Notes: generated from the sequence alone by a model not told the origin. A stretch of DNA of 38,302 nt from Gammaproteobacteria bacterium (GCA_013151575.1 JAADHZ010000144.1:1-38302); one strand, 5' to 3'; positions 9,045-19,881 are shown, counted from the stretch's first letter. Made by a program: numbers and translations.

Positions 9045-10706
9045 TTATCCGACGCGATTGCGCTCGCCCGACAGGCGAGATACCCTTGACCATAATAAGG
9101 GAAACAGTAATAACCACAGCGGATTGGGGCTGCCACCGCCACCGCTGCCACCACTTCCACCACCACAGGTAGCACCGGTGTTGGTGGCAGTGACCGCGGT
9201 ATTGATAGCATCCAGCCAGATGCGGTCATCGTTCGCATTGATCGAAAAGTCCTTTTCGTAGCTCCATTGCAGCACATGCTCGTCATTATCCGAGATAACA
9301 ATTTGCTCCTGTACCCAGTCTTTCTGGCCGCTGATGGACTTTCTGAGCGCGCCATCCACGTAAAATCGACCGAAGTCGTAGCGCGGCTCACTGGAAGCCC
9401 TCCAGCGGAAGGTAAGAGTGGCTGGGCCGGTGATGTAGGTGACGAGCGTGGACGTTTCATTGTGGTTGATGGTGCCGCTGCTCAGGGCCGTGCCATTGAC
9501 GTTGCCAGCGCGGCAAACGGGGTTCCAGTTGGCATCGTCGCCGCTAAACCACTCCAGGCCATCGGTGTCGTCCAGTGCTGCACCGTCAATGCGGCTGAGG
9601 CCGACACCAGTGAGGGTGGAGCTGCGGGTTTCCTGGGTGTCCAACGTGATGACCACAGAGCCACCGTGCTGGACGGCGCTGTCAGGTTGGAATTTCACGG
9701 TGATGGTGCAGTTATCGGAATCAGCGATGATGACGCCGGTGCAGGTCTCATTGATGATGCTGAAACTGCTGCTGCCGCTGAGGGTCAGCGACGCCAGGGA
9801 AATATCCGCACCGGTGTTGTTCGCCAGCTCCAGTACCTCCTGCGTCATATGGCCGATGCCCTGAGAACCGAATGTCTGCGTCGGTGTCAGCGCGACGGAG
9901 GTCGTGTCGCTGATCCACCGAGTATAGCCGGCCACCCGGGCGTAAACGCCGGGGAAACCCGGCGACGCGCAACCTATGTCGAAGCTGGTGATGCCAGTTT
10001 GATACCAGGTACCCTCATCCTGGTAGACCAGGGGGCCACCACTATCACCGGAACAGGAGTCCTTCATCAGGGCGGTGGCGCAGAGCATGTTGTCGGTGAG
10101 GGTGTTGTCGTAGGCGGCGTTGCAACTGCTGAAGTCTGCTAATGTCAGACCGACGTGCTGTAACAGGTCGGGAAAATTGTATGGCAGGTTGTTATCGTAG
10201 GCGGTTGCCCCCCAGCCCAAGGTGGTAAGCGGATCACCCACCGACAGAGTGTCCATCAGCGCGTTGTCGGCCAGTGTCAGCGGAGTGTTAAGCGAAGGTG
10301 CCGCCAGGTGCAGCAGGGCGAGGTCATTGTCTTTATTGGCGTTATTGTAGGCGGGGTGTACGTATACCCCGGAAACCGCGATACGCTCCGACACAGAAAT
10401 GTCCCGCAGGTCTTCGATACCCACCGCCACGTCGATGTTGTTGGCGGCAAGTGTGTCCACACAATGGGCCGCTGTCAGCACCCAGCGTGGCTGGATCAGG
10501 CTGCCCCCGCAGAATAGCGTTCCTGGCACGGAGGCGATGAACCCTGGCCGCAACAGGGCCGCCGCCCAGGGGTAATCGCCCTTCAGGGCTGAGCTGCCAC
10601 CGATGATACGGGGGCTGACGGTGGGAGTGTCGGCGCTGGCCGATGTGGCGAACAAACTGGCGGCCGCGAAGGCAATAATAACGGTACAAAGTAAAAACGG
10701 TTTCAT
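9045..10706 (-). CDS. Trypsin-like (S1) serine protease with C-terminal beta-rich domain and GlyGly-CTERM sorting tail
   Basis: ATG at 10706 with signal peptide MKPFLLCTVIIAFAAASLFATSASA; activation site PR|IIGG; triad TAAHC, DNDLALL, GDSGGP; C-term GGGSGGSGGGGSPNPLWLLLFPLLWSRVSRLSGERNRVG. Confidence 0.92.
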   Translation of the reverse strand: MKPFLLCTVIIAFAAASLFATSASADTPTVSPRIIGGSSALKGDYPWAAALLRPGFIASVPGTLFCGGSLIQPRWVLTAAHCVDTLAANNIDVAVGIEDLRDISVSERIAVSGVYVHPAYNNANKDNDLALLHLAAPSLNTPLTLADNALMDTLSVGDPLTTLGWGATAYDNNLPYNFPDLLQHVGLTLADFSSCNAAYDNTLTDNMLCATALMKDSCSGDSGGPLVYQDEGTWYQTGITSFDIGCASPGFPGVYARVAGYTRWISDTTSVALTPTQTFGSQGIGHMTQEVLELANNTGADISLASLTLSGSSSFSIINETCTGVIIADSDNCTITVKFQPDSAVQHGGSVVITLDTQETRSSTLTGVGLSRIDGAALDDTDGLEWFSGDDANWNPVCRAGNVNGTALSSGTINHNETSTLVTYITGPATLTFRWRASSEPRYDFGRFYVDGALRKSISGQKDWVQEQIVISDNDEHVLQWSYEKDFSINANDDRIWLDAINTAVTATNTGATCGGGSGGSGGGGSPNPLWLLLFPLLWSRVSRLSGERNRVG

Positions 10707-10801
10707 CGGTTTCTCTGTGGCGAGGTTTTCTGCGGGAGGAGTTCCCACGCCAGACCATTCTACCTCATTAATAACCTGGGTGGCTGTGCGCCAATAGGCC
10801 A

Positions 10802-12367
10802 TCAATGACGGAAATGGCGCATGCCGGTGAAGACCATGGCGATGCCGTGCTCGTCGGCGGCGGCGATGACTTCGTTGTCACGCAGGGAGCCGCCGGGCTG
10901 AATGACGGCGCGGATGCCCACTTCGGCGGCACTGTCCAGGCCGTCGCGGAATGGGAAAAAGGCGTCGCTGGCCATCACCGAACCTTTCACTTCCAACCCG
11001 GCATCGGCAGCCTTGATGGCGGCGATGCGCGCGCTGTACACGCGGCTCATCTGCCCAGCGCCTACGCCGATGGTTTTTCCATCGCGGCCGTACACAATGG
11101 CGTTGGATTTGACGAATTTAGCCACCTGCCAGGTGAACAATAGGTCGCGCAGTTGCTGCTCGCTGGGCGCTTGCTGGGTCACTATTTTCAGTTGGTCAGC
11201 GCCGACCATGCCTAAATCTCGGTCCTGTACCAACAAGCCGCCGTTAACGCGTTTGTAGTCCAGCCCGGCAAAACGCTTGTTGCCCCACTGGCCGCATTCC
11301 AGCACCCGCACGTTTTTCTTTTCTGCCAGCACGGCCTTGGCGCGCTCGCCCACACTAGGGGCGATGATCACTTCCACAAACTGGCGGTCGATAATGGCGC
11401 GGGCGGTGTCGGCGTCCAGCGGCCGGTTGAAGGCGATGATGCCGCCGAAGGCGGAGGTGGGGTCGGTCTGGTAGGCGTGGTTGTAGGCGTCGAGGATGTT
11501 GTCGGCCAGCGCCACGCCGCAGGGGTTGGCGTGTTTAACGATGACGCAGGCTGGGGCCTCGAACTGCTTGACGCATTCCAGTGCGGAATCCGTGTCGGCA
11601 ATATTGTTGAACGACAACTCCTTGCCTTGTTGCTGCACGCTGGTGGCGATGCAGGCCTCGGCTGGGCTTTCCTCCACATAAAACGCCGCTTTTTGATGCG
11701 GGTTTTCACCGTAGCGCATTTCTTGCACTTTGATGAACTGGGCGTTGTGGGTGCGAGGGAAGTCGCTGCGGCTGCCGTCCAATTGGGTGGCGCCAAGGTA
11801 GTTGGCGATGGCGCCGTCGTAGTGTGCGGTGTGTTCAAAGGTTTTGACGGCCAGCAAGTAGCGGGTGGTTTCACTGACGGCGCCGTTGTTGGCTGTCATC
11901 TCTGCCAGCACGTCTGCGTAGTTGTTGGCATCCACCACCACAGTTACTGCCGCGTGGTTTTTGGCGGCGGCGCGCAGCATCGTGGGGCCGCCAATGTCGA
12001 TGTTTTCGATGGCCAAATTCAGGTCACAATCATCACGGACGATGGTTTGCTCAAAGGGGTAGAGGTTCACCACCACCAGGTCGATGGGCTGGATGCCGTG
12101 CTCGGCCATCACCGCGTCATCGGTGCCGCGCCGCCCCAGCAGGCCCCCGTGGATTTTCGGGTGCAGGGTTTTGACACGGCCGTCCATCATTTCTGGGAAG
12201 CCGGTGTAGTCGGACACCTCGGTGACTTCCACGCCATTTTCCGCCAGCAGCTTTGCAGTGCCGCCGGTGCTGAGTATTTCCACTCCCAGGGCTTTGAGTT
12301 CCCGGCTGAAATCGAGGATGCCGCTTTTGTCGGAAACACTGATGAGTGCGCGTTTGATGGCTGTCAT
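10802..12367 (-). CDS. purH: Bifunctional AICAR formyltransferase / IMP cyclohydrolase
   Basis: 521 aa; [74 protein letters not shown]. Confidence 0.97.
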   Translation of the reverse strand: MTAIKRALISVSDKSGILDFSRELKALGVEILSTGGTAKLLAENGVEVTEVSDYTGFPEMMDGRVKTLHPKIHGGLLGRRGTDDAVMAEHGIQPIDLVVVNLYPFEQTIVRDDCDLNLAIENIDIGGPTMLRAAAKNHAAVTVVVDANNYADVLAEMTANNGAVSETTRYLLAVKTFEHTAHYDGAIANYLGATQLDGSRSDFPRTHNAQFIKVQEMRYGENPHQKAAFYVEESPAEACIATSVQQQGKELSFNNIADTDSALECVKQFEAPACVIVKHANPCGVALADNILDAYNHAYQTDPTSAFGGIIAFNRPLDADTARAIIDRQFVEVIIAPSVGERAKAVLAEKKNVRVLECGQWGNKRFAGLDYKRVNGGLLVQDRDLGMVGADQLKIVTQQAPSEQQLRDLLFTWQVAKFVKSNAIVYGRDGKTIGVGAGQMSRVYSARIAAIKAADAGLEVKGSVMASDAFFPFRDGLDSAAEVGIRAVIQPGGSLRDNEVIAAADEHGIAMVFTGMRHFRH

Positions 12368-12436
12368 GGGAACCTGCTGTTTGGCTGTTAATTGAATGAT
12401 TAGGGGGTGTGAATGACGTTGGGCCTAAATGATTCA

Positions 12437-12456
12437 GGGCCAGACTGGCTGGCCCC
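12437..12456. other. Intercistronic hairpin between fis and purH
   Basis: GGGCCA-gactggc-TGGCCC inverted repeat; no adjacent U-tract on either strand. Confidence 0.4.
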
Positions 12457-12499
12457 GTATTTTCAGGCATACGCTCGTTGTTAAGGGCGTTACCGGTCG

Positions 12500-12868
12500 T
12501 TAATTAATATCGTATTGCTTGAGTTTTTTGCGCAGCGTGCCACGGTTAAGGCCCAGCAACGTAGCGGCTTTGCTCTGATTTCCACGTGTGTAAGTCAGCA
12601 CGGCTTCCAGCAGGGGTTGTTCGACTTCCTGCAAAACCATTTGATAAAGGTCAGCGGGTGGGTGGCCGTCCAGGTCCTTGAAATAATTCTCCAGCATGGT
12701 TTTGACGTGGCCACTCAAGGGGGTGGTTTGTTCGTTGTCCGGTACGGTTTCCGTGGGTGAGGCCTCCGTGGCCAGGGCCTTCGGAATCACCGACGGATCG
12801 GTCATGGTTTCAACGGTGTTCTCAAGCGCGGTTGCACCTTCCGGCGCATTGCAAAATTGTAGTGTCAT
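12500..12868 (-). CDS. fis: DNA-binding protein Fis with N-terminal extension
   Basis: C-term LYQMVLQEVEQPLLEAVLTYTRGNQSKAATLLGLNRGTLRKKLKQYDIN; start overlaps the dusB stop by 4 bp. Confidence 0.95.
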   Translation of the reverse strand: MTLQFCNAPEGATALENTVETMTDPSVIPKALATEASPTETVPDNEQTTPLSGHVKTMLENYFKDLDGHPPADLYQMVLQEVEQPLLEAVLTYTRGNQSKAATLLGLNRGTLRKKLKQYDIN

Positions 12869-13860
12869 GCAGCGAGTCCCTCCCCCACTAACAACTGATT
12901 AAAAAAATGTGTGGTAATTTGTAATTGTTCTTCGATGGTTTCAACGCGGTTGACTGCCTGTCGAAAGGCCCCTCCGTGTCGTTGGCCTTTGCTGTACCAG
13001 GCAATATGTTTGCGCGCCATGCGCACCCCAGCATATTCCCCGTAAAACGCGTAAAGATTATTCAGATGTTCGAGCAGGATGTCGCGTACTTCTTTGACGT
13101 CAGGCTCCGGTCGTTTTTCCCCTGTTTCAAGGTAGTGGGCAATCTCGCGAAAAATCCACGGGCGCCCTTGCGCGGCCCGGCCGATCATCACCGCGTCCGC
13201 CTGGGTGTAGTCCAGCACAGCCCGGGCTTTTTCCGGTGTGGTGATATCACCGTTGGCCACCACCGGAATGCCGATAGCGGCCTTAATGGCGGCGATGGTG
13301 TCAAACTCGGCCTCACCCTTGTAGGCACAAGCCCGGGTGCGGCCATGCACCGCCAGAGATTGAATGCCAGCGTTCTCCGCAATGCGAGCAATGGCCACGC
13401 CATTGCGGTTGTCAGTATCCCAGCCGGTGCGGATTTTTAGGGTGACCGGTACCGCCACCGCTTTCACTACGGCATCGAGGATTTCTCCCACCCGTTTTTC
13501 ATTTTTCAACAGGGCCGACCCCGCCGCCACATTGCAGACTTTTTTCGCCGGGCACCCCATGTTGATGTCGATGATTTGTGCGCCATTGTCGGCATTGTAA
13601 CGGGCGGCCTCGGCCATCATCGCAGGATCCGCGCCCATGATCTGCACGGCGCGGGGTTCGGTTTCGCCATCGTGATTGGCGCGGCGCCGGGTTTTCTCCG
13701 AGCCCCACAACAGAGAGTTGGAGGACACCATTTCTGACACCGCCATGCCCGCGCCTAGTTTTTTGCACAATTGACGGAAGGGGCGATCGGTCACACCTGC
13801 CATGGGGGCAAGGATAAGTTGATTGGCAAGAGTGTAAGGACCAATTTTCATTGCGGACAT
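12865..13860 (-). CDS. dusB: tRNA-dihydrouridine synthase B
   Basis: IGPYTLANQLILAPMAGVTDRPFRQLCKKLGAG, INMGCPAKKVCNVAAGSALL, AVHGRTRACAYKG, VVANGDITTPEKA; located upstream of fis. Confidence 0.95.
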   Translation of the reverse strand: MSAMKIGPYTLANQLILAPMAGVTDRPFRQLCKKLGAGMAVSEMVSSNSLLWGSEKTRRRANHDGETEPRAVQIMGADPAMMAEAARYNADNGAQIIDINMGCPAKKVCNVAAGSALLKNEKRVGEILDAVVKAVAVPVTLKIRTGWDTDNRNGVAIARIAENAGIQSLAVHGRTRACAYKGEAEFDTIAAIKAAIGIPVVANGDITTPEKARAVLDYTQADAVMIGRAAQGRPWIFREIAHYLETGEKRPEPDVKEVRDILLEHLNNLYAFYGEYAGVRMARKHIAWYSKGQRHGGAFRQAVNRVETIEEQLQITTHFFNQLLVGEGLAA

Positions 13861-13997
13861 GGGGCTCTTTGCTGGCGCGAGAGTTCAGGGCGTTTCTGGT
13901 GCGGGTGCGATTCGTGGAAGCACCGCGAGTCTACCGGGTAAAGCGAGCCGTAAATGGTACCTGCATCCTGTTTGGGATAAAAGCCGTTTTTGAGATT

Positions 13998-15086
13998 TCA
14001 GCCAGCACGTCCCCGCCATTGGACGGAACGCGGGTCCCGTTCGGCGCGGAATTCGAAATTAACGGCGGCCTTGCCCGGGTCCATCAACTTCAGCTCGATT
14101 TGCACCGGCCTATCGGGCGGCATGCCAGCATCGACGTCCGTGTGTGCATCGAGATATTCGCTGGGCGTAAACCGACGCTGAGCCAGTCGCGTGCCATTGA
14201 TGTCGGAAAATGTCAGCGTCAGCAGTGGGAAAGGTTGGGGGAAGGGAGCGTTGTTAATCAAAATGGTGGCCGCAATCAGCCCGTTTTTCGCGCTGGGGTG
14301 GCTGCGCACATCATGGCTGATGATGTCGATTTGTTTGATGTCGTAGGGCACCGCCAAGGTGCAGTCGGCAATTTCGCAGGCCTTAATGATCCAGTCGCGA
14401 TACTGCGGGTCGCGGACCAGCTCGTCACGTTGGAAGTAGACCGTTTGGGCCACTAACAGCAGCATCAAAAACAGACTGCCCATAACCCAAGGGGCGCTAG
14501 AGGGTCGAAGTTGGGCCTCTTTTTCTTCCTGCCATTGCTGGAGAATAACGGCCGGAACATTTGCTTGAACATTGTCGGGGGCAGGCGGTAGTGGGGTTTG
14601 GGTTTCGACGACGGGGTTGTCGCTATCGGTCGATACTGCGTCGGTTTCCTCATGGGTATCCGCAAAAAAAATGGCCAGGGATTCGCTTTCCTCATCGGCC
14701 ATTTCTGCGGTATCACGATGAGCGGTGTGTTGTTGAAGATCGTCGTCGGGAAGGATGCGGGTTTCTTCGGGGGATGGCTCTGTTTCTGTCATGGTGTCAT
14801 TTTTTTCGAGCAAGGCCTCCAGCGCTTGCGCGGCGCGGGAGGTGGGGTCAAGCTCGCCGTAATGCGGCGGTTCGTTCTCGACGTCATCATCGGTGACGCT
14901 AATGTCGGGGGAGGGTTCGGATTCAAATTCCGGTGCGGCAGTTTGCGGCGGGGCCGCTTCTGACAAATTGTTGAGCGCGTTGAAAACGGCCAGGCACTGG
15001 CCGCAACGCACGTCGCCAGCGGCGGCCTTGAGGTGTTCCGCAGACACCAAAAAAACGGCCTGACAGTGTGGGCATTGTGTGTACAT
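13998..15086 (-). CDS. Zinc-finger/DUF3426-type membrane protein
   Basis: N-term MYTQCPHCQAVFLVSAEHLKAAAGDVRCGQCLAVFNAL (MJ0042-type finger); single TM WVMGSLFLMLLLVAQTVYF; C-term LTFSDINGTRLAQRRFTPSEYL. Confidence 0.85.
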   Translation of the reverse strand: MYTQCPHCQAVFLVSAEHLKAAAGDVRCGQCLAVFNALNNLSEAAPPQTAAPEFESEPSPDISVTDDDVENEPPHYGELDPTSRAAQALEALLEKNDTMTETEPSPEETRILPDDDLQQHTAHRDTAEMADEESESLAIFFADTHEETDAVSTDSDNPVVETQTPLPPAPDNVQANVPAVILQQWQEEKEAQLRPSSAPWVMGSLFLMLLLVAQTVYFQRDELVRDPQYRDWIIKACEIADCTLAVPYDIKQIDIISHDVRSHPSAKNGLIAATILINNAPFPQPFPLLTLTFSDINGTRLAQRRFTPSEYLDAHTDVDAGMPPDRPVQIELKLMDPGKAAVNFEFRAERDPRSVQWRGRAG

Positions 15087-15159
15087 GTTTGTGATGCGGC
15101 CGGGGGGTCACTAGGGTTGGGTAGGTTACCGCAAAATGCTTTGCGGGTTGCTTCGGGGT

Positions 15160-16998
15160 TCAGTGCAAGCTGTTAAGTTCCATGGCGGCAATTTTTTTCT
15201 GCTCTTCCCTGGGTTGTTCAATGTCGGCGAATGCAAACAGCGAAAAAGTGCTGGTGGTTTCGACGACGCGTGTTAACCGCACGTACTTTATCGTAGTTTT
15301 CAGGTTGAGTACCAATTGTGTGCCGACACCATACACGCTGGCGGGCACGACTAGCACGCGTTCGTCGAAATTGGAGGCGTCGGCGCCGATGAGCAGGCTA
15401 CGAAAATATTCACTCCCGCTGCCGGGGCCGCCGATGGCGCGAACGGCTACGGTGTTGGTGTTTTCGCTGAGCGTTTTAATGCCAATGTCGAGAACCGGTT
15501 CGCCGTGTGGGTCAGACGTGTCATGCAGGGGGGCATGCAGCCAGCGGATTTCTCCAATGCGCCAGTCCGAGCCGGGCTCCGGGGCACGAATGGCGACCAG
15601 TGCGCCCACGCGCAGTCGTACCCGGTTGTCTGGGTGTCGCCGTAAACCCAAGCCGTTTTTGCTGACGTTGTTGATCTCCCACGGCTCCACCACAAAATCG
15701 CTCATGGTGGATTCCCGCAGTGCTCTCGCGCGGATTTCAGTGTCATGCAGGGGATCCCACACGTCCACTTTGGCCTCGAAGCGCGACAGACGGGTGCTGT
15801 CAAACCCGGGCTGGTCCTGCGTGTGCAGGCTCGATGCTTCTGTCCTGGACATGAGTTCCAGGTTGCCCGTTTTGTGTCCGCAGGGCTGGTAAAAATAAAT
15901 TTCTCTGTGTTCCGGGTGGAAATCTTGTTCGTCGTCCATAAAGTGGTGAATTGCTCCCAGGCCGACGCATACCAGCACTCGATCCTGATGGTTGGGGCTC
16001 CGTTCATGTCCCCGTTCACTTCGCCCGGCCCATGCCGTCATCAGTTGATCCAAAAAATCCTGGTGTATGCGTTCGACCAGGGCGAGAGATGGTGATGTTT
16101 GTTCCGTCTCGGTGTTTGAGCAAAGAGTGGCCTCGTGGAGCCGTTGCTGTAGCGGGCTGATGTCCAAAAACCGCCCTTCCACGGGTCGAAAACGCGTGTA
16201 TCCGGCGGCCACGACAGGGGCGCGATCGTCGGCCAGGTCCACCATGATGTCGCCGATGTTGACGGCAGTCTCTTTGCGGTTGAGCAACCGACAGTCGGCG
16301 GTCCAGCTTTCCAGATAACGGTAAACCCGTTCCGCCTGTCCCTGGCCAAGGTGATTGGGCTCGGCCAGCGCCAGCAGCACGACACGCAGGTAGGTGTGCT
16401 TCACGGTGGTGAGCGGGTCGGCCGAATCCGCATCGGCTTCCAGCGTCATGGTGTGCAGGCCGTTGCGCTCAGCGAAGTGATATAGACGATGCAGTTCTCC
16501 CCATAGGCCCGGAGGGGCGGGGGCGTACATGGCGTAGCGTTCCAATAGCAACAGTCCCAGTTGCACGATGGCTTGGCGCAGGGCCAGCAAAAAGTCGTTG
16601 TGGCTCAGATGGCCGGTGACATCGTCCGCCAGGCAGATGGCATCGTTAACCACCAGCTTGAAGGCGAAGGACATTTCTTCCAGCAGCAGGTGCACCTGTT
16701 CTGCCAACGATTGCTGTTTTGTGCTCAGGGGCAGGGGTTTGTTGCGTACCTGTTCCTGAAGTGGTTGCAGCAGAGAAATAATTGCCGGTTGCAGTAATCG
16801 TATGGTGTGGAAACGTTCGGCCGCAGGCAGTAGCAGGCGGTTGTAGCGTTGCAGCAGGCCCAATATTTGCGAGTAACTGTTGGGACTGTCATCCAGATCC
16901 AGCGTGCCCAGCCAGGTGGCGATTTCCCCAGTAGTGGGGATGTGTTGGGCGGGATCCTGTTTGCTCGGAGTTGGCAGGTGGAGTTTGAGCGGATTCAT
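15160..16998 (-). CDS. 612-aa helical protein with divergent C-terminal PilZ-like domain
   Basis: Long helical N-terminal region; C-terminal WEINNVSKNGLGLRR fits the [D/N]xSxxG motif of PilZ domains. Sits between prmA and the DUF3426 gene. Confidence 0.6.
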   Translation of the reverse strand: MNPLKLHLPTPSKQDPAQHIPTTGEIATWLGTLDLDDSPNSYSQILGLLQRYNRLLLPAAERFHTIRLLQPAIISLLQPLQEQVRNKPLPLSTKQQSLAEQVHLLLEEMSFAFKLVVNDAICLADDVTGHLSHNDFLLALRQAIVQLGLLLLERYAMYAPAPPGLWGELHRLYHFAERNGLHTMTLEADADSADPLTTVKHTYLRVVLLALAEPNHLGQGQAERVYRYLESWTADCRLLNRKETAVNIGDIMVDLADDRAPVVAAGYTRFRPVEGRFLDISPLQQRLHEATLCSNTETEQTSPSLALVERIHQDFLDQLMTAWAGRSERGHERSPNHQDRVLVCVGLGAIHHFMDDEQDFHPEHREIYFYQPCGHKTGNLELMSRTEASSLHTQDQPGFDSTRLSRFEAKVDVWDPLHDTEIRARALRESTMSDFVVEPWEINNVSKNGLGLRRHPDNRVRLRVGALVAIRAPEPGSDWRIGEIRWLHAPLHDTSDPHGEPVLDIGIKTLSENTNTVAVRAIGGPGSGSEYFRSLLIGADASNFDERVLVVPASVYGVGTQLVLNLKTTIKYVRLTRVVETTSTFSLFAFADIEQPREEQKKIAAMELNSLH

Positions 16999-17092
16999 GG
17001 GGTCGTTTTGCGCCGCAGTGTAAAAAGAGGTTACACAATAATTTCGGCAGCACAGTCAGTAAGTTGAGTCTTCGGAATGAGCCCGTGGCAAT

Positions 17093-17980
17093 TTACTCCG
17101 GCGTGCGTCGCGTGCCAGTGAGACGCACCCAGTCATCTTGCAGGGCAGGAGTTTCCATGTGGAACCAGGGTTGGTAACAGGCGGCCACCGCCTTGGCCTG
17201 GTGGTCGAGGATGCCGGACAGCACGATGTGACCGCCGGGTTCCACGATACTGGCGAAGCGCTCGGCAAATTCCATCAGCGGTTGGGCGAGAATATTGGCT
17301 AACAGCAGCGGGGTGGTGATGATCGGCAGGGCCTCAGGTAGCACGGCGTTAACGGCATTGCCCACCCGATTTTTTTCCGCGTTGTCGCGGGTGGCGATGA
17401 GCGCCTGCGGGTCGTTGTCCACCGCCCACACGTGTTTTGCTCCGAGTTTGAGCGCCGCGACGGCGAGGATGCCGGAGCCGCAGCCGTAATCAATGACCTG
17501 CGCGTGATCGGCTCCGTGCCGGTCCAGCCATTGCAGGCAGAGCGAGGTGGTGGGATGGGTCCCGGTACCAAAGGCGAGCCCCGGATCTAACAGGATATTG
17601 ACAGCGTCGGGGTCTGGCGGCGTGTGCCAGCTGGGGCAGATCCACAGCCGTTTGCCGAAGGGCATGGGGTGGAAGCTGTCCATCCACTCGCGTTCCCAGT
17701 CTTTGTCTTCCAGTGGTGACACGCGGTGGGCTGGCAGGGAGGCTGGGAGCAAGGCCTTGGTCAGTTGCGCCAGCACCGAGCCCATGTCGCGGTCGGCGTC
17801 GAACAGGCCAATGACCCGGGTGTGTGCCCACAGTGGCGTGGCGCCCGGTGGGGGTTCGTACAGGGGCTGGTCGGCGTTGTCGAGGAAGGTGACGGCGCAA
17901 GCACCGGCTTCACTGAGTAAATCAGAGAGCTGTTCGGCGCCGTCCGGCGTGGTGTCGAGAACGAGCTGTAACCAGGGCAT
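17093..17980 (-). CDS. prmA: Ribosomal protein L11 methyltransferase
   Basis: MPWLQLVLDTTPDGAEQLSDLLSEAGACAVTFLD, DPGLAFGTGTHPTTSLCLQWLD, VIDYGCGSGILAVAALKLGA. Confidence 0.96.
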   Translation of the reverse strand: MPWLQLVLDTTPDGAEQLSDLLSEAGACAVTFLDNADQPLYEPPPGATPLWAHTRVIGLFDADRDMGSVLAQLTKALLPASLPAHRVSPLEDKDWEREWMDSFHPMPFGKRLWICPSWHTPPDPDAVNILLDPGLAFGTGTHPTTSLCLQWLDRHGADHAQVIDYGCGSGILAVAALKLGAKHVWAVDNDPQALIATRDNAEKNRVGNAVNAVLPEALPIITTPLLLANILAQPLMEFAERFASIVEPGGHIVLSGILDHQAKAVAACYQPWFHMETPALQDDWVRLTGTRRTPE

Positions 17981-17998
17981 GATTGAGTCTAACGAAAG

Positions 17999-19339
17999 TT
18001 AGAGCCCCAGTTTCTTTTCCAGATAATGAATATTGGTGCCACCGGCCTGAAAGGCGGCATCATTGAAAATTTCCTGTTGCAGGGGAATATTGGTTTTAAT
18101 GCCTTCAATCACTGTTTCATACAGGGCGGTGCGCATGCGCGCCATGGCGATCTCGCGGGTGTCACCGTGCACGATGAGTTTGCCGATCATGGAGTCGTAG
18201 TAAGGCGGCACACAGTAACCGTTATAAATGTGCGAATCCACTCGCACTCCCAGGCCGCCGGGGGTATGAAACTGGGTGATGGTACCCGGTGAGGGCATGA
18301 AGGTTTTCGGGTCCTCGGCATTGATGCGGCATTCAAAAGCATGGCCGCGAATTTTGATGTCGTCCTGCTGGTAGCTCAGCGGCAGGTTAGCGGCGATGCG
18401 AATCTGTTCCTTAATCAGATCCACGCCGGTGATCATTTCCGTCACCGGGTGTTCCACCTGAATGCGGGTGTTCATTTCGATGAAATAAAATTCGCCGTTT
18501 TCGTACAGAAACTCGAAGGTGCCAGCGCCACGGTAACCGATTTTTCGGCAGGCTTCGGCGCAGCGGCCGCCGATTTTGGCGCGCAGCTCTTCGCTGATGC
18601 CGGGAGCAGGCGCTTCTTCGCACACTTTCTGGTGGCGTCGTTGCATGGAGCAGTCGCGCTCGCCCAGATGAATGGCGTTGCCGTGTTGGTCCGAGAGCAC
18701 CTGAATTTCCACGTGGCGCGGGTTTTCCAGGTATTTCTCCATGTACACCACACCGCTGCCGAAAAATGACAGGGCCTCGGCGGTGGTGAGTGAAATGGCG
18801 TTCAGCAATGCGGCTTCGGAATGCACTACACGCATGCCGCGACCACCGCCACCGGCGGCGGCTTTGATGATGATGGGATAGCCGATTTCTTTGGCGATGC
18901 GCATATTGGTGTCGGTATCAGCACCCAGCGGGCCGTCGGAGCCAGGCACACAGGGTACGCCGGACGCCTTCATGGCTTCAATGGCGGACACCTTGTCGCC
19001 CATCAGGCGGATGGTCTCCGGTTTGGGACCAATGAAGGTGAAACCGCTTTGTTCGATGCGTTCGGCAAAATCGGCATTTTCCGCCAGGAAGCCGTAGCCG
19101 GGGTGGATGGCCACCGCGTCAGTCACTTCGGCCGCGCTGATCAGCGCGGGGATGTTCAGGTAACTGTCGGTGGACGAGGCTGGACCGATGCACACGGATT
19201 CATCCGCCAGGCGCACGTGTTTCAGGTCGCGGTCGGCGGCGGAATGAACGGCCACGGTCTGGATGCCCAGCTCCTTACAGGTACGCAGAATGCGCAGCGC
19301 AATTTCTCCGCGGTTGGCAATGACGATTTTTTCAAACAT
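17999..19339 (-). CDS. accC: Acetyl-CoA carboxylase biotin carboxylase subunit
   Basis: ATG at 19339: [60 protein letters not shown]. Confidence 0.97.
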   Translation of the reverse strand: MFEKIVIANRGEIALRILRTCKELGIQTVAVHSAADRDLKHVRLADESVCIGPASSTDSYLNIPALISAAEVTDAVAIHPGYGFLAENADFAERIEQSGFTFIGPKPETIRLMGDKVSAIEAMKASGVPCVPGSDGPLGADTDTNMRIAKEIGYPIIIKAAAGGGGRGMRVVHSEAALLNAISLTTAEALSFFGSGVVYMEKYLENPRHVEIQVLSDQHGNAIHLGERDCSMQRRHQKVCEEAPAPGISEELRAKIGGRCAEACRKIGYRGAGTFEFLYENGEFYFIEMNTRIQVEHPVTEMITGVDLIKEQIRIAANLPLSYQQDDIKIRGHAFECRINAEDPKTFMPSPGTITQFHTPGGLGVRVDSHIYNGYCVPPYYDSMIGKLIVHGDTREIAMARMRTALYETVIEGIKTNIPLQQEIFNDAAFQAGGTNIHYLEKKLGL

Positions 19340-19406
19340 AGCTATAAGTTTATCTTGTTTATGTTGGGCGCGTAGCGGGTTGTTGATCGGCGTTCGGGAC
19401 GCGGAT

Positions 19407-19850
19407 TTATTCGATAACAAACAGCGGCTGGCCGTATTCCACCGGCTGGCCGTTTTCTGCGTGGATGGATTTAATCACCCCAGCCTTATCCGCTTCAATT
19501 TGATTTAGCAATTTCATGGCCTCGATGATGCATAGGGTGTCGCCCTCCTTGACGCTTTGGCCCACTTCAACAAAGGACGAAGTGCCGGGTGACGGAGCCC
19601 GGTAAAAGGTGCCGACCATCGGAGAGTCCACCGTGTGGCCGCTGATTTCAGCGACATCGTCGGGCTCGGCTGGCGGGCTAGCCGGTGCTGCGGCAGGCGC
19701 TGCGAGGGGGGCCGGAGCCGCCATGTACTGCGGAGGCAGGGAGCCGTGGCGGCTAATGCGAACCGACTCATCTTTTTCGTGAATCTCGATCTCGGCAATA
19801 TCGGACTCTTCCAGTAGTTCGATGAGTTTTTTTATTTTACGAATATCCAT
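19407..19850 (-). CDS. accB: Biotin carboxyl carrier protein of acetyl-CoA carboxylase
   Basis: [23 protein letters not shown]; biotinylation motif [14 protein letters not shown]; adjacent to accC. Confidence 0.97.
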   Translation of the reverse strand: MDIRKIKKLIELLEESDIAEIEIHEKDESVRISRHGSLPPQYMAAPAPLAAPAAAPASPPAEPDDVAEISGHTVDSPMVGTFYRAPSPGTSSFVEVGQSVKEGDTLCIIEAMKLLNQIEADKAGVIKSIHAENGQPVEYGQPLFVIE

Positions 19851-19881
19851 GGCTGTCTTTTTCAGTTAGGGATGAATGTGG

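Noticed and set aside
9267-10142. 291-aa plus-strand ORF opposite the protease
   Set aside because: Antisense to a protease with an intact catalytic triad; no family features.
11477-12391. 304-aa plus-strand ORF opposite purH
   Set aside because: Mirror ORF produced by codon bias; purH on the other strand has full-length family motifs.
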